Source of the DNA: Streptococcus anginosus
Lineage (GTDB): Bacteria; Bacillota; Bacilli; Lactobacillales; Streptococcaceae
NCBI RefSeq assembly: GCF_900636475.1
Contig: NZ_LR134283.1
Span: forward strand, 248,001-312,000
DNA: 64,000 nucleotides
Direction of reading: 5' to 3'
The notes under the pieces: generated by a model
Databases searched by the model: none
Told to the model about the DNA's origin: nothing
What the model saw: only the letters and a program-made list of their open reading frames with translations
In this document: positions 29,425 through 40,612 of the stretch, piece after piece
Layout of the letters: each line of letters begins with the position of its first letter
How positions within the stretch are numbered: position 1 is the first letter of the stretch
Made by a program: the position numbers and the translations under genes

Positions 29425-31602
29425 TTATTTAGAAGAAGAGCTGGATTCTTCTGTTGATGAGGAAGAACCGCTACTTGTTGATTCAAATTGTTCAGGGTGA
29501 AGAGCACGATAGCTTGGGGAATTAAACAGATTAACAGTTGAATTACCACCTCGTTTGCTATAAAGGCTTGTAGATTCATCACCTTTTTTCTTTTCAATAG
29601 ATAATAATGATTTAAGTGAGTTGGTATAAGAATAGTCCTTAGGATTCACTTTCCCTAAATCATTTCCAGTATAGAAGCGAAGCAAGTCTCCGGTTTGAAT
29701 CAGGTCACTCATTTTCAACTGCTCATTGGTTGTGTTGCGGATTTTTTCCAATTCTGCCTTAGTTGTTTCATCTGGATTGGTAATTTCTTCTCCTGTTTCT
29801 GTGTAGTAAGTACGTCCACTGTAGCTAGTATACTTAGGAGTTACAAAATAGTTTGATGAACGAAAGGCAACGGTTTGCTGATGTTTTGGAGAGAGTAAAT
29901 CTTGTCCGACTTGTAGGTATTGTTTAGAATCAATACCGAGCAAATGTTCTAAAGTAGGCAAGAGGTCAACTTGTCCGCCATAGGTATTAACGACTTTTCC
30001 TTTTGTCATGCCAGGAATAACAACCATATAAGGAACTCTTTGCAGCATAGCATTGTCATAGCTAGACCAAGTTTCAGAATTTTTGCCTAGTAATGGCGCC
30101 AGCGAAGGGTTCCGTGAATTAGAGATACCGTAGTGGTCACCATAAAGAACGATGATTGAATTCTCATAAAGACCAGACGCTTTTAAGTAGTCAAAGAATG
30201 ATTTAACGGCAGAATCTAGATAATTGGCCGTTGCAAAATAACCATTGATTGTTTCATCCTTGGTCGAAGCAAGTGGGAAACCAATCTCGTCTCCAATCAA
30301 GCTAGTTGTATAAGGATAGTGATTAGAAACGGTGATGTATTTTGCATAAAATGGTTGTTGTAAATGTTCAAGATATTTAATAGAATCTTTGAACATAATC
30401 TTATCGTTCAGACCGTATTGGAATGAATTTGTTTTGTCTTGCTTAGAGAAGTAAGAAGAATCGAAGAAATAGTTATATCCCCATTGTTTGTAAGTGGTGT
30501 TTCGATTCCAGAAGCTACCAGCATTTCCGTGGAAAACGGCACTAGAATTATATCCATTTTTTGAGAGAATATACGGAGCAGCTTGTTGCGTGTTTGTTCC
30601 GCCATAGTTTACCATAAAGGAACCCTGATTGAGACCAAACAAACCAGTTTCTAGCATAGTTTCTGCATCAGATGTTTTTCCGGCTTTTACTTGATTAAAG
30701 ATATTAGAAAAAGCAAAAGTTGAGTTGGAATGATATAGTGAGTTGAGGAAAGGTGTTACTTCGTATTCTTTGCCATCAGACTTTAATTTATAGTCAATCA
30801 GGAATTGTTGGAAACTTTCTAAATGAAGATAGATGACATTTCTACCTTTAGCAATTCCGTAATACTCTTTATTTGGCTCGGCATAGTGTGACTTGACGTA
30901 TTCTTCAACTGGTTTCAAATCTTCAGCACTTGCTTTAGAGCGTTCTTTGTTGGCACTATAAGTCTGATTAGCACTATAGCCAAGAAAGGCTGGCAACCCT
31001 AGGGCGCGGACAACATAATAATTAGAGAAGCCGCGTGTCAATAACTCTGGGCGGTCAACTTCTGCTAAAAAGAGGTTGGCTGAAAATAGCATACTGGATA
31101 GAGCAGTAATTGCAAAACTAGCTCGCTTGTTGAATGGCCGATCATCTAAACGAATCCATTTTTTATAAAAAAGAAAACCTAAGATTGGAAAATCAATGAT
31201 GTAAATCAAATCTCCAGGTCGGAATAGTTCAAGCGCAGCCTCTCCCAGACCAGCAGAAACACTACTTGAAGCGAGCATGGTATTGACAGTAACAAAATCA
31301 CTAAACTCGCGATAATAGATAGAGTTTGAAATGAGCCAGACAAATAATAAAATATAAAGCGCAACTGCTAGAATATAGAAAACCTTGGTTCTCTTAATAT
31401 AAAGTGCTAGCCCAATCAGTAATAATCCTAATGGAAGAGGATTGATTATAGAGAGAAAGACTTGATAAGCGCCTTGAATATCCAGATTAAAATCAACAGA
31501 ATAGGCCCACATGGTTTTCAGCCAATAAAGAGTCAGTAAGGTCAAGACAAAACCTAGTCTTGTACTCATGAAGTTGAGTATCTTCCTAGTCATAGTTTTC
31601 AC
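29425..31602 (-). CDS. LTA synthase family protein (membrane sulfatase-type phosphoglycerol transferase)
   Basis: About 725 residues: five N-terminal membrane helices (to about residue 200) then an extracellular sulfatase-like domain. The nucleophile threonine lies in KAGKTSDAETML; other metal-binding parts are YLHLESFQQF and VLYGDHYGIS. The C-terminus is a long Ser/Glu-rich tail. The family polymerises glycerol phosphate for lipoteichoic acid. GTG 31602 is the likely start, with AAGGAAG at suitable distance on this strand; an ATG nine bases further in (31593) is the alternative. A TATACT -10 lies at 31652-31647. Whether this is the main LtaS or an accessory paralogue cannot be told. Confidence 0.88.
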   Translation of the reverse strand: MKTMTRKILNFMSTRLGFVLTLLTLYWLKTMWAYSVDFNLDIQGAYQVFLSIINPLPLGLLLIGLALYIKRTKVFYILAVALYILLFVWLISNSIYYREFSDFVTVNTMLASSSVSAGLGEAALELFRPGDLIYIIDFPILGFLFYKKWIRLDDRPFNKRASFAITALSSMLFSANLFLAEVDRPELLTRGFSNYYVVRALGLPAFLGYSANQTYSANKERSKASAEDLKPVEEYVKSHYAEPNKEYYGIAKGRNVIYLHLESFQQFLIDYKLKSDGKEYEVTPFLNSLYHSNSTFAFSNIFNQVKAGKTSDAETMLETGLFGLNQGSFMVNYGGTNTQQAAPYILSKNGYNSSAVFHGNAGSFWNRNTTYKQWGYNYFFDSSYFSKQDKTNSFQYGLNDKIMFKDSIKYLEHLQQPFYAKYITVSNHYPYTTSLIGDEIGFPLASTKDETINGYFATANYLDSAVKSFFDYLKASGLYENSIIVLYGDHYGISNSRNPSLAPLLGKNSETWSSYDNAMLQRVPYMVVIPGMTKGKVVNTYGGQVDLLPTLEHLLGIDSKQYLQVGQDLLSPKHQQTVAFRSSNYFVTPKYTSYSGRTYYTETGEEITNPDETTKAELEKIRNTTNEQLKMSDLIQTGDLLRFYTGNDLGKVNPKDYSYTNSLKSLLSIEKKKGDESTSLYSKRGGNSTVNLFNSPSYRALHPEQFESTSSGSSSSTEESSSSSK

Positions 31603-31805
31603 AAATATATACTTCCTTGTCTTATTTCCTAAAATTTTCACTACTAAGTATAACATATTTTTGATTTAAGTTGGTAATTTAAAATGTTGGATTTTCTTTT
31701 GCTAGATAAAAAACAGAGGAAGGATTTTTATCCATTGAGAATAAATAGAATTTTTACATATGAACACATTTTTTGCAATCATTTTGTAATAAGTAGTACA
31801 TTTTT

Positions 31806-31834
31806 TTGAGAAAATTCATAACATTTGATATAAT
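31806..31834 (+). promoter_or_regulatory. Strong promoter of rlmI, predicted leaderless
   Basis: -35 TTGAGA (31806-31811), 17-bp spacer, -10 TATAAT (31829-31834). The expected start point (7 nt beyond the -10) is 31841-31842, which is the ATG itself; no ribosome site lies upstream. Confidence 0.7.
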
Positions 31835-31841
31835 AGAGCTT

Positions 31842-33005
31842 ATGAAGCAGCTTACGATTCCTTCTTATACTGAAGAAAACATAAAAAAAGGACGATTTGT
31901 TTTAGAAAAACAAGATTTTCCCTCACTTTCTTTTCATCATCAAGTTGTAGAATTGGTAAATGCAAAAGGAAATTTTGTAGGTATCGCATACTTATCAGAG
32001 CAAAACAAGGGTATCGGCTGGTTTATCTCACAGAAGAAAGTAACTTTAGATGTCTCGTTTTTCTGTCAGTTATTCCAACATGCGAAAGCAAAGCGACAAG
32101 TTTATCAACAATCAAAAGAGACAACAGCTTACCGCCTTTTTAATCAAGAAGGAGATGGATTTGGTGGGTTGACAATAGATTTGTATCAAGAATATGCTGT
32201 CTTTTCTTGGTATAATTTCTTTGTTTACGAAATTAAAGATACCATTGTTCAAGCGTTTCAGCAGGTTTTTCCAGAAGTTACAGGAGCGTATGAGAAAATT
32301 CGTTTCAAGGGTTTGAATGTTGAATCTGCTCATTTGTATGGGCAAGAAGCACCAGCATTTTTCACGATTTTAGAAAATGGTGTTCGCTATCAAGTGTTTT
32401 TAAACGATGGATTGATGACGGGAATTTTCCTCGATCAGCATGAGGTGCGTGGTAGCTTGGTAGACGGTCTAGCAGCTGGCAAGTCGCTGTTAAATATGTT
32501 TTCCTACACGGCAGCTTTTTCGGTTGCGGCAGCCATGGGAGGAGCCAGCCAGACGACCTCTGTTGATTTGGCAAAACGCAGTCGTGAATTGTCGGAAGCA
32601 CATTTTAGAGAGAATAATCTTGACTTAAGCAACCATACATTCTTTGTAATGGATGTGTTTGACTACTTTAGATATGCTAAGCGGCATGGTCTGATCTATG
32701 ATGTGATTGTGTTAGATCCGCCGAGTTTTGCAAGAAATAAAAAACAAACTTTTTCAGTGGCGAAGGATTATCATAAGTTGATTGCTCAGTCTTTGGAAAT
32801 TTTAAATCCCCAAGGGATTATCATTGCTAGTACAAATGCTGCGAATATTTCACGTACTAAGTTTAAAAAAGAAATTGAAAAAGGTTTTGCAGGAATAAAG
32901 CACCGTTATTTGAAAGAATACGGTTTACCAGCAGATTTTGCTTATAATAAAAAAGATGAAAGAAGTAATTACCTCAAGGTATTTACCATTAAGGTGGACA
33001 AATGA
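31842..33005 (+). CDS. rlmI: 23S rRNA cytosine methyltransferase, RlmI family
   Basis: 387 residues. SAM-dependent rRNA methyltransferase with an N-terminal PUA-like part and a Rossmann catalytic domain: motif [16 protein letters not shown], the acidic loop TSVDLAKRS, and the base-flipping [15 protein letters not shown] 31842 begins 8 nt after a perfect -10, suggesting a leaderless mRNA. The stop codon overlaps the aroD start (ATGA, 33002-33005), so this gene heads the aromatic operon aroD-aroE-aroB-aroC and beyond. The longer frame from TTG 31806 runs through the promoter and is rejected. Confidence 0.88.
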   Translation: MKQLTIPSYTEENIKKGRFVLEKQDFPSLSFHHQVVELVNAKGNFVGIAYLSEQNKGIGWFISQKKVTLDVSFFCQLFQHAKAKRQVYQQSKETTAYRLFNQEGDGFGGLTIDLYQEYAVFSWYNFFVYEIKDTIVQAFQQVFPEVTGAYEKIRFKGLNVESAHLYGQEAPAFFTILENGVRYQVFLNDGLMTGIFLDQHEVRGSLVDGLAAGKSLLNMFSYTAAFSVAAAMGGASQTTSVDLAKRSRELSEAHFRENNLDLSNHTFFVMDVFDYFRYAKRHGLIYDVIVLDPPSFARNKKQTFSVAKDYHKLIAQSLEILNPQGIIIASTNAANISRTKFKKEIEKGFAGIKHRYLKEYGLPADFAYNKKDERSNYLKVFTIKVDK

Positions 33006-33679
33006 AATTAGTCGTATCAGTAATGCCAAAAAATTTAGAGGAAGCGCAGAACATTGATAGCTCGCGTTATGATGATGCGGACATTATTGAATGGCGTGCT
33101 GATTTTTTAGCAAAAGATGATATTCTGACCGTTGCACCTGCTATTTTTGAAAAATTTGCTGGGCGTGAATTGATTTTCACTTTGAGAACAATTGGCGAAG
33201 GTGGAAATATTGAATTAACGGATGATGAATATATTTCTACCATTAAGGAAGTCTCAACGATTTATCAGCCAGACTATATTGATTTTGAATATTTTTCTCA
33301 CAAAGATAGATTTGAGGAAATGTTAGATTTTCCAAATCTTGTTTTGAGCTATCACAATTTTGAAGAAACGCCTGAAAATATGATGGAAATTTTATCTGAA
33401 TTGACAAGCCTGACTCCAAAAGTAGTGAAAGTTTCTGTTATGGCGCGCAGCGAGCAAGATGTGTTGGACTTGATGAACTATACGCGTGGTTTTAAAACCT
33501 TAAATCCAGATCAGGATTTTGTGACCATTTCTATGGGACAAATTGGAAAAATTTCACGAATAACAGCGGATTTGACAGGTTCCAGCTGGTCGTTTGCTAG
33601 TTTAGATGAGCCTAGTGCGCCAGGTCAAATTTCTCTTGCTAGTATGAAACAAATTCAGGAGATTTTGAATGAAAATTGA
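33002..33679 (+). CDS. aroD: 3-dehydroquinate dehydratase, type I
   Basis: 225 residues. Third step of the shikimate pathway. Type I enzyme: histidine in [12 protein letters not shown] and Schiff-base lysine in KVVKVSVMA, plus [11 protein letters not shown] and the C-terminal SAPGQISL. Overlaps rlmI by 4 bp and aroE by 11 bp. Order in the cluster is aroD, aroE, aroB, aroC. Confidence 0.96.
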   Translation: MKLVVSVMPKNLEEAQNIDSSRYDDADIIEWRADFLAKDDILTVAPAIFEKFAGRELIFTLRTIGEGGNIELTDDEYISTIKEVSTIYQPDYIDFEYFSHKDRFEEMLDFPNLVLSYHNFEETPENMMEILSELTSLTPKVVKVSVMARSEQDVLDLMNYTRGFKTLNPDQDFVTISMGQIGKISRITADLTGSSWSFASLDEPSAPGQISLASMKQIQEILNEN

Positions 33680-34523
33680 CGGCTATACTCGTTTAGCGGC
33701 AGTTGTCGCCAATCCAATCAAGCACAGTATTTCTCCTTTTATCCATAATGCAGCATTTGAGCAAACGGGTGTTAATGGTGTTTATGTGGCTTGGGAAATC
33801 TCACAGGATGACTTGAAAGCAACTGTTGAAAATATTCGCCGCTATAATATGTTTGGAATCAATTTGTCCATGCCTTATAAACAGGCTGTGATTCCTTTTT
33901 TAGATGAAGTGACACCTGCTGCGCAGATGATTGGAGCGTTGAATACTGTCGTGAATCAAAATGGAAAATTGATTGGTTATAACACAGATGGCAAGGGATT
34001 TTTTATGAGCTTGCCTTCTTTTGTCATCACGGGTAAAAAATTGGTCATGCTTGGAGCTGGCGGAGCTGCAACAGCGATTATTGTACAGGCTGTTTTGGAT
34101 GGTGCTGAGGAGATTTTTGTGTTTACGCGCCATTCCTCTTTTGAACGCGTTTCACAGAAAATGAAGGAAATTCAGCAGAAGACTGCAGCGAAGATTTGGG
34201 TATTGCCTTTAGAAAATCAAGAATTACTACAAGAAAAAATTAATGTTTCCGCTTTATTGGTCAATGGGACCAGTTTAGGCATGGACGGTAAGGCTTTACC
34301 AATACCAAGCAGTATTCGTTTACCACATTCATTTCTTGTGGCAGATGTGATTTACCAGCCGTTTGAGACCCCATTTTTAAAATGGGCAAAAGGACAAGAC
34401 GTTGAAGTAGTGAATGGCTTGGGAATGTTGTTGTATCAGGCGGCAGAAGCATTCAAATTATGGACAGGAAAAGAAATGCCGACTAAAAAAATTTGGCAGA
34501 CATTGGAAAAGAAGTACAAATAA
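33669..34523 (+). CDS. aroE: Shikimate dehydrogenase
   Basis: 284 residues. NADPH-dependent reduction of 3-dehydroshikimate. Substrate site [13 protein letters not shown], catalytic lysine in NLSMPYKQ, aspartate in YNTDGKGF, and the dinucleotide loop [10 protein letters not shown]. Starts inside the aroD coding end. Confidence 0.96.
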   Translation: MKIDGYTRLAAVVANPIKHSISPFIHNAAFEQTGVNGVYVAWEISQDDLKATVENIRRYNMFGINLSMPYKQAVIPFLDEVTPAAQMIGALNTVVNQNGKLIGYNTDGKGFFMSLPSFVITGKKLVMLGAGGAATAIIVQAVLDGAEEIFVFTRHSSFERVSQKMKEIQQKTAAKIWVLPLENQELLQEKINVSALLVNGTSLGMDGKALPIPSSIRLPHSFLVADVIYQPFETPFLKWAKGQDVEVVNGLGMLLYQAAEAFKLWTGKEMPTKKIWQTLEKKYK

Positions 34524-34533
34524 GGAGTTGCCT

Positions 34534-35601
34534 ATGAAATTAAATGTGAATATCCCCAATCATCCTTACGATATTGTCATTGAAAAGGGGACTTTGGCCA
34601 AAGCTGGAGAATGGCTGGCAAGTTTGTGGTCAGCTCAAAAGATCGTTGTCATCACAGATAATCATGTGGCAAGTCTGTATGCTGAAACGGTTAAACACAG
34701 CTTAGAAGTTGCTGGTTTTGAAGTGTTTGTATTTGATTTTCTGGAAGGTGAAGCTAGTAAAAATTTAACAACAGTCAATAAAGTTTATGAATTTCTCGCT
34801 AAAGTAGGGATGACTCGCAGTGATGGTATTGTTGCCTTGGGTGGCGGTGTGGTCGGTGATTTGGCTGGCTTTGCAGCTTCAACTTATATGCGAGGTATTC
34901 ATTTTGTACAGATACCGACGAGTTTGACGGCTCAGGTAGATTCTTCGATTGGTGGGAAAACAGGAGTCAATACGCCGTGGGCTAAGAACATGGTGGGGAC
35001 TTTTACTCAGCCGGACGGAGTTCTGATTGACCCAGATGTTTTAACAACTTTAGGACAACGTGAATTGATTGAAGGCATGGGAGAGGTCATCAAGTATGGT
35101 CTGATTGAGGACGTGGAACTATGGCAGGAACTGTCTGACATGGACGGTAGCCCAGAGTCCATTTTGGAGCACGCAGAAAGTATCATCTATCATTCTTGCA
35201 ATGTCAAACGAAAGCTAGTAGTGGAAGACGAACTTGACAATGGTGTGCGCCTTTATCTAAATTTTGGACATACGATTGGTCATGCAGTGGAGGCGACTGC
35301 TGGTTATGGCAAAGTCATGCACGGAGAAGCTGTGGCTATTGGAATGGTTCAGGTAGCGCGTGTAGCAGAAAAAAAGGGGCTGATGCCTAAAGGAATTACC
35401 ACAGATATTGAGCAGATGTGTCGCAAATTTGGGCTTCCAGTTGATTATCAACCTTGGCGACAAGAAGAGCTCTATCAAGCCTTGCTTCATGATAAGAAAG
35501 CTCGTGGTAAGACAATCAAATTAGTCATTGTTCCAGAATTAGGCAGGGCAGCCATTCATCAGATTCCTTTAGAAGAAATGAAAGATTATTTAGAAAAGTA
35601 A
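34534..35601 (+). CDS. aroB: 3-dehydroquinate synthase
   Basis: 355 residues. Cyclises DAHP to 3-dehydroquinate using NAD and zinc. [35 protein letters not shown] and the zinc histidines in [11 protein letters not shown] and [12 protein letters not shown] 34534 follows AAGGAG (34522-34527), 10 bp after aroE; the longer frame running into aroE is a shadow. Confidence 0.97.
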   Translation: MKLNVNIPNHPYDIVIEKGTLAKAGEWLASLWSAQKIVVITDNHVASLYAETVKHSLEVAGFEVFVFDFLEGEASKNLTTVNKVYEFLAKVGMTRSDGIVALGGGVVGDLAGFAASTYMRGIHFVQIPTSLTAQVDSSIGGKTGVNTPWAKNMVGTFTQPDGVLIDPDVLTTLGQRELIEGMGEVIKYGLIEDVELWQELSDMDGSPESILEHAESIIYHSCNVKRKLVVEDELDNGVRLYLNFGHTIGHAVEATAGYGKVMHGEAVAIGMVQVARVAEKKGLMPKGITTDIEQMCRKFGLPVDYQPWRQEELYQALLHDKKARGKTIKLVIVPELGRAAIHQIPLEEMKDYLEK

Positions 35602-35634
35602 GAGCTAAATAGAAACAACAGATGAGGTAACGGA

Positions 35635-36801
35635 ATGAGATATTTAACTGCTGGGGAGTCACATGGACCGTGTTTAACAGCTATCATTGAGGGGATACCA
35701 GCTGGGCTTTCTTTGACAGCTGACTATATCAATGCAGAATTGAAACGCCGTCAGGGCGGATACGGTCGTGGAGCTCGTATGAAAATAGAGAGTGACAAAG
35801 TGGAAATTACTTCTGGTGTTCGGCATGGGCGAACCATGGGGGGGCCGATTACACTCAATGTGACCAATCTAGATCATCAAAAATGGTTGGACATCATGAA
35901 TGTAGCAGATGTGGAGGACAAGAAAAAAGGGCTGCGCAAGATTACCAAACCTCGTCCAGGTCATGCAGATTTGGTCGGCGGTATGAAATATCGTTTTGAC
36001 GACTTGCGCAATTCATTGGAGCGCTCTTCTGCGCGTGAAACGACCATGCGGGTTGCGGTGGGAGCTGTTGCTAAGCGTCTTTTAGAAGAAATCGGAGTTG
36101 AGGTAGCTAGTCATATCGTAACTTTCGGTGGCATTGACATTGAGGTTCCGGAAAATCTGACCGTTTCTGAAATCAAGAAACGTGCTCGTCAGTCAGAAGT
36201 TTCGATTGTCAATCCAGAACGTGAAGAGGAAATCAAAGCCTATATTGATCAGATAAAGAAAGATGGCGACACGATTGGCGGAATTGTTGAAACCATTGTC
36301 GGTGGTGTGCCAGTTGGACTAGGTTCCTATGTTCAATGGGATAGAAAACTAGATGCTAAAATTGCTCAAGGAGTGGTTTCTATCAATGCATTTAAAGGTG
36401 TGGAATTTGGAGTTGGTTTTGAAGCAGGGCGGCTTAAGGGCAGTCAGGTGATGGATGAAATAATCTGGTCTAAAGAGGATGGCTTTACTCGTCGTACTAA
36501 CAATCTAGGTGGTTTCGAGGGCGGTATGACCAACGGAGAACCTATCGTAGTGCGCGGAGTGATGAAGCCAATCCCAACTCTCTACAAGCCACTTATGAGC
36601 GTTGATATTGAGACACACGAGCCTTATAAAGCAACGGTGGAGCGAAGCGATCCGACAGCTCTTCCAGCTGCTGGTGTTGTTATGGAAGCTGTTGTTGCAA
36701 CAGTGCTTGCAACTGAGGTTTTGGAGAAATTCTCTTCAGACAATCTGAAAGAATTAAAAGAAGCCGTTCAACAACACCGCGATTATGTGAAAGGATTTTA
36801 A
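35635..36801 (+). CDS. aroC: Chorismate synthase
   Basis: 388 residues. Last common step, making chorismate with reduced FMN. The N-terminal [49 protein letters not shown] and [14 protein letters not shown] blocks are all standard. Its stop shares a base with the ATG of the next gene at 36801. Confidence 0.98.
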   Translation: MRYLTAGESHGPCLTAIIEGIPAGLSLTADYINAELKRRQGGYGRGARMKIESDKVEITSGVRHGRTMGGPITLNVTNLDHQKWLDIMNVADVEDKKKGLRKITKPRPGHADLVGGMKYRFDDLRNSLERSSARETTMRVAVGAVAKRLLEEIGVEVASHIVTFGGIDIEVPENLTVSEIKKRARQSEVSIVNPEREEEIKAYIDQIKKDGDTIGGIVETIVGGVPVGLGSYVQWDRKLDAKIAQGVVSINAFKGVEFGVGFEAGRLKGSQVMDEIIWSKEDGFTRRTNNLGGFEGGMTNGEPIVVRGVMKPIPTLYKPLMSVDIETHEPYKATVERSDPTALPAAGVVMEAVVATVLATEVLEKFSSDNLKELKEAVQQHRDYVKGF

Positions 36802-37637
36802 TGCTCACCTATATTTTTACAATGACTTTGGTCGGAATTTTTGCAGGAATTTTGGGAGCTTTGTTAGGACTTGGAGGTGGAATTGTTATCACGCCTGTAC
36901 TCACTCTCTTATTTGGAGTAGACATCAAATATGCAGTCGGAGCTTCTATTATTGCGGTTTTAGCAACTAGTTCAGGTTCTGCGATTGCCTATCTCAAAGA
37001 TGATATGCTCAATCCGCGAATTGCCATGTTTTTAGAAATTTTTACGACTTTAGGAGCCTTTGTAGGCGCGATGTTATCAGTAATAACAAATTCACAGATT
37101 CTTTTCTTACTTTATGGCGCTCTCATGCTCTTTCAAGCATTTAATATGTACCAGAAGATTCGTGCTAAAAAGGAAATTCAGACTGTGGGCCACAATGATG
37201 CTATCGCAGAGAAATTAAATCTCGGTGGTGAATATTTTGACAAAGGTCTCAATCAAACAATCAAGTATCAAGTGACCAATGTCCCTGGTGGCTCTATTGT
37301 CATGTTCTTTGCTGGTGTTATGTCGGCGCTTTTAGGAATTGGTGCGGGTGCTTTCAAGGTCTTGGCTATGGATACTGTTATGAAAATGCCTTTAAAAGCT
37401 AGTTCAGCGACTTCTAACTTTATGATGGGAGTGACAGGAACGGCTTCAGCTATCTTTTACCTTTTTATAGGGCAAATCAACCCGATATTGGTTACGCCAA
37501 TCGCCTTAGGTGTTTTAGCAGGTTCTTTCATCGGAAGCCGCATCATGCCTTATGTACCTGTAAAAGTATTGCGCTGGATTTTTCTAGTCGCTTTATTAGC
37601 TCTGGGTGTGCAGATGTTTATACGAGGTATGCAATGA
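36801..37637 (+). CDS. TauE/SafE family sulfite/anion exporter-like membrane protein
   Basis: 278 residues with about eight hydrophobic helices in two halves, each with a glycine-rich repeat: GALLGLGGGIVITPVL and SALLGIGAGAFKVLAMD. TauE/SafE proteins move sulfite, sulfonates or organic acids; the cargo here is unknown. It is wedged in the aromatic operon, overlapping aroC by one base and the DUF1634 gene by four, so it is co-translated with both. Confidence 0.85.
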   Translation: MLTYIFTMTLVGIFAGILGALLGLGGGIVITPVLTLLFGVDIKYAVGASIIAVLATSSGSAIAYLKDDMLNPRIAMFLEIFTTLGAFVGAMLSVITNSQILFLLYGALMLFQAFNMYQKIRAKKEIQTVGHNDAIAEKLNLGGEYFDKGLNQTIKYQVTNVPGGSIVMFFAGVMSALLGIGAGAFKVLAMDTVMKMPLKASSATSNFMMGVTGTASAIFYLFIGQINPILVTPIALGVLAGSFIGSRIMPYVPVKVLRWIFLVALLALGVQMFIRGMQ

Positions 37638-38014
37638 CAGATAAAATGCAAAAAGAAAAAGAAGAGCTGGATTTGGTCATGGGGAAAATTCTTCGCATAG
37701 GGATTTTTCTCTCCATTCTTTTTATGTTTATTGGCTTGGTTCTTTACCTTTTTAGTGGTCAGCAGGTCATTTCTTTAAAGAATTTGGAACAGTTTAATCC
37801 AGTTGCCTATGTGAAGAGCCATTCCATTTTTGATGCAGTGACGTTTATGTTACTAGGGGCTTTTATGCTTATTTTGACACCGATTTTTCGAGTGATTTCA
37901 ACTTTTATCATTTTTGTCAAAACAAAAGATAAAATGTATACGATTTTCACAGCGATTGTTATGGTTATTATTTTAGTATCAATTATTTTGGGATTCATTG
38001 TTGAGCCAAAGTAA
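37634..38014 (+). CDS. DUF1634 membrane protein
   Basis: 126 residues with three membrane helices (IGIFLSILFMFIGLVLYLF, FDAVTFMLLGAFMLILTPIF, TIFTAIVMVIILVSIILGF). DUF1634 proteins habitually accompany TauE/SafE transporters, and here the start overlaps that gene (ATGA), suggesting a two-part transporter. Function is not established. Confidence 0.75.
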   Translation: MTDKMQKEKEELDLVMGKILRIGIFLSILFMFIGLVLYLFSGQQVISLKNLEQFNPVAYVKSHSIFDAVTFMLLGAFMLILTPIFRVISTFIIFVKTKDKMYTIFTAIVMVIILVSIILGFIVEPK

Positions 38015-38024
38015 GGAGTTAAGC

Positions 38025-39131
38025 ATGGTAAAGAAAGTTATTTATATTGCGGGTCTTGGTTTGATTGGTTCATCAATCGCGCTTGGAATTCGACGTGATC
38101 ATCCAGACTATATCATATTAGGCTATAATCGTGGAGAAGAGTCAAGAAAGATCGCCCTTGAAAAAGGCATAGTGGATAAAGTGACCAACCAGTTTGCTGA
38201 ATTTGCTTCTCTGGCAGATGTGATTATTCTTGCTATCCCTATCAAGCAAACGATTGAGTTTATCCGACAATTAGCCACTCTAGATTTAAAAAAAGCTGTT
38301 ATTATCTCAGATGTAGGCTCTACCAAAGCTGAAATTGTAACTGCTGCTGAAGAAGCTCTAAGGGAGAAAGATATTCGATTTGTAGGTGCGCATCCTATGG
38401 CTGGTAGTCATAAGTCAGGTGCTAGTGCAGCAGATGTGAATTTGTTTGAAAATGCCTATTATATTTTTACTCCGTCTCATTTGACGAAAGACGGCACGAT
38501 AGCAGAAATGAAGAATCTCTTATCTGGTCTGCATGCTCGTTTTATTGAGATTGATGCTAAAGAGCATGATCGTGTCACCAGTCAAATTAGCCATTTTCCG
38601 CATATTCTCGCTTCTAGTCTTATGGATCAAGCTGCTGCCTATACTCATCAACACGAGATGACGCAGCATTTCGCTGCTGGAGGATTTCGTGATATGACAC
38701 GGATTGCAGAAAGTGAGCCGGGCATGTGGACTTCGATTTTGTTGACAAATCCAGATGCTATTTTAGAGAGGATAGAGGATTTTAAGAAGCGCTTGGATAC
38801 TATTTCAGGTGCCATTCAGAATAAAAATGAAGATGTGATTTGGAATTTCTTTCAGCATGGTCGCCAAGTGCGAAAAGCTATGGAAATTCATAAACGAGCA
38901 GGTGTGGATAGCTTTTATGACATTTTTATCAATGTTCCCGATGAAGAAGATGCTATTTTAGGAGTGTTGGAACTTCTAAGGGGAACATCCATTGTCAACA
39001 TTCACATCAATGAAGAAAATCGCGAAGATATTAACGGAATTTTGCAAATCACCTTTAAAAATCGCGAAGATTTGGAAAAATCTGCTAAAATAATAAGAGA
39101 AAAGACACACTATCAAGTCTTTTTAGATTAA
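38025..39131 (+). CDS. tyrA: Prephenate dehydrogenase with C-terminal ACT domain
   Basis: 368 residues. Tyrosine branch: converts prephenate to 4-hydroxyphenylpyruvate with NAD. Dinucleotide loop [15 protein letters not shown], active-site histidine region [17 protein letters not shown]-like GRQVRKAME. An ACT regulatory domain occupies about residues 295-368, as in Gram-positive enzymes inhibited by tyrosine. ATG 38025 follows AAGGAG (38013-38018). Confidence 0.95.
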   Translation: MVKKVIYIAGLGLIGSSIALGIRRDHPDYIILGYNRGEESRKIALEKGIVDKVTNQFAEFASLADVIILAIPIKQTIEFIRQLATLDLKKAVIISDVGSTKAEIVTAAEEALREKDIRFVGAHPMAGSHKSGASAADVNLFENAYYIFTPSHLTKDGTIAEMKNLLSGLHARFIEIDAKEHDRVTSQISHFPHILASSLMDQAAAYTHQHEMTQHFAAGGFRDMTRIAESEPGMWTSILLTNPDAILERIEDFKKRLDTISGAIQNKNEDVIWNFFQHGRQVRKAMEIHKRAGVDSFYDIFINVPDEEDAILGVLELLRGTSIVNIHINEENREDINGILQITFKNREDLEKSAKIIREKTHYQVFLD

Positions 39132-39142
39132 GGAGGAAGACT

Positions 39143-39481
39143 ATGTCAAATATTTATGATTTAGCGAATGAATTAAGCCGTACTCTGCGTGACCTTCCTG
39201 AGTACAAAGCCGTTGTCGAAAGTAAAAAAGCAGTGGATGCTGATAGTGAAGCAAAGAGTCTTTTAAAAGACTATCTAGCTTTCCAGCAAGAACTGCAAGG
39301 CATGGCGCAATCAGGTCAAATGCCAACGCAAGAAGTGCAAGACAAGATGAAGTCGTTTGGGGATAAGATTCAAGGCAATCCTGCCCTGACTGAATTTTTC
39401 AATAAACAACAACAATTGTCTATTTACTTGGCTGATATTGAACGTATCATTTTTGATCCGGTTCAAGAATTGTTGAAATAA
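39143..39481 (+). CDS. YlbF/YmcA family protein (UPF0342)
   Basis: 112 residues, helical, with the family opening [20 protein letters not shown]. In Bacillus YlbF and YmcA act with YaaT as a complex controlling RNase Y and mRNA processing; streptococcal members are often simply called UPF0342 or competence regulator. It is 11 bp after tyrA with AAGGAGG before it, and ends the transcription unit at a terminator. Confidence 0.85.
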   Translation: MSNIYDLANELSRTLRDLPEYKAVVESKKAVDADSEAKSLLKDYLAFQQELQGMAQSGQMPTQEVQDKMKSFGDKIQGNPALTEFFNKQQQLSIYLADIERIIFDPVQELLK

Positions 39482-39492
39482 GGTTATGATTC

Positions 39493-39522
39493 AAGCTGAT
39501 TCAAGATTTTGGTCAGCTTTTT
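39493..39522 (+). terminator. Terminator after the YlbF-family gene
   Basis: AAGCTGA / TCAGCTT stem, 13-nt loop, T tail. Confidence 0.75.
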
Positions 39523-39597
39523 ATGTGCATGAAATCCATAGGAGAAGAAAGGATTCAACAAATTAGCGAGAATTTTCTGAATATTTCTACTAAATAC

Positions 39598-39625
39598 TTG
39601 TTTTTTACTAATTTCTGAGTATAAT
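39598..39625 (+). promoter_or_regulatory. Promoter of the 2-hydroxyacid dehydrogenase gene
   Basis: -35 TTGTTT (39598-39603), 16-bp spacer, -10 TATAAT (39620-39625). Confidence 0.65.
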
Positions 39626-39695
39626 GAAATGTATCAACTAGACAGATTTTCAGTTTAATGATGAAGCTGAACGGTGTATTTTGTGGAGGTGCTTT

Positions 39696-40610
39696 ATGTC
39701 ACGTAAAATTGCGATTATTGGTATGGGAAATGTTGGTGCCGCAGTCGCGCATGGTCTGATTGCGCAAGGTGCTTTTGATGATTATGTGTTGATTGATAAA
39801 AATGAAGCGAAAGTCAAAGCAGATGCACTTGACTTTCAGGACGCTGCAGCAAATTTGAATCATCACGCAAATATTATTGTTAATGATTATCAGGCATTGG
39901 CAGATGCGGATGTGGTGGTGTCAGCACTGGGCAATATCAAATTACAAGATAACCCCAACGCCGATCGATTTGCGGAATTACCCTTTACATCCAAGGAAGT
40001 TCCTTTTGTCGCTGAACAATTGAAAAAAGTTGGATTTACAGGGATTATCATTGTTATTAGTAATCCAGTAGATGTCATTACTAGTCTTTATCAACACTAT
40101 ACTGGTCTGCCTAAAGAGCGTGTTATTGGAACGGGAACGCTATTGGACACAGCTCGCATGAAACGTGCAGTCGGTGTTCGCTTTGGTGTTGACCCTCGAA
40201 GCGTTTATGGCTACAATCTTGGAGAACATGGAAATTCTCAATTTACAGCTTGGAGCCAAGTACGGATAAAAGGGCAACCGATTTCTACATTTGCTTCAGT
40301 CGAGAAGTTGGATGAGATTGCTCTAGAAGCCCTTAAAGGAGGGCATACCGTCTTTTATGGCAAAAAGTACACATCTTATGGCATTGCGAGCGCAGCTATC
40401 CGTTTAGCAGTAGCTCTTGTATCAGATTCACATGAAGAATTGCCGGTGTCAAATTATTATCAGCCATTAGACACCTACCTGAGTTATCCAGCGATTGTAG
40501 GACGTGAGGGAATTGTTGAGCAAGTCAAACTTAGTTTAACGGAAAAAGAGGAAGAAAAATTAGCGTATTCTGCACAATTCATCAAGCAAAAATTTGCAGA
40601 AAGTTTATAA
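39696..40610 (+). CDS. L-2-hydroxyisocaproate dehydrogenase (lactate/malate dehydrogenase superfamily)
   Basis: 304 residues. NAD loop [11 protein letters not shown], substrate-binding loop [36 protein letters not shown] and the catalytic histidine in [10 protein letters not shown] match L-HicDH closely rather than glycolytic LDH. These enzymes reduce branched or aromatic 2-oxo acids, including phenylpyruvate. It stands alone between the two halves of the aromatic amino acid cluster with its own promoter and terminator. ATG 39696 follows GGAGGT; the in-frame upstream start at 39681 lacks support. Physiological substrate is inference. Confidence 0.85.
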   Translation: MSRKIAIIGMGNVGAAVAHGLIAQGAFDDYVLIDKNEAKVKADALDFQDAAANLNHHANIIVNDYQALADADVVVSALGNIKLQDNPNADRFAELPFTSKEVPFVAEQLKKVGFTGIIIVISNPVDVITSLYQHYTGLPKERVIGTGTLLDTARMKRAVGVRFGVDPRSVYGYNLGEHGNSQFTAWSQVRIKGQPISTFASVEKLDEIALEALKGGHTVFYGKKYTSYGIASAAIRLAVALVSDSHEELPVSNYYQPLDTYLSYPAIVGREGIVEQVKLSLTEKEEEKLAYSAQFIKQKFAESL

Positions 40611-40612
40611 TT

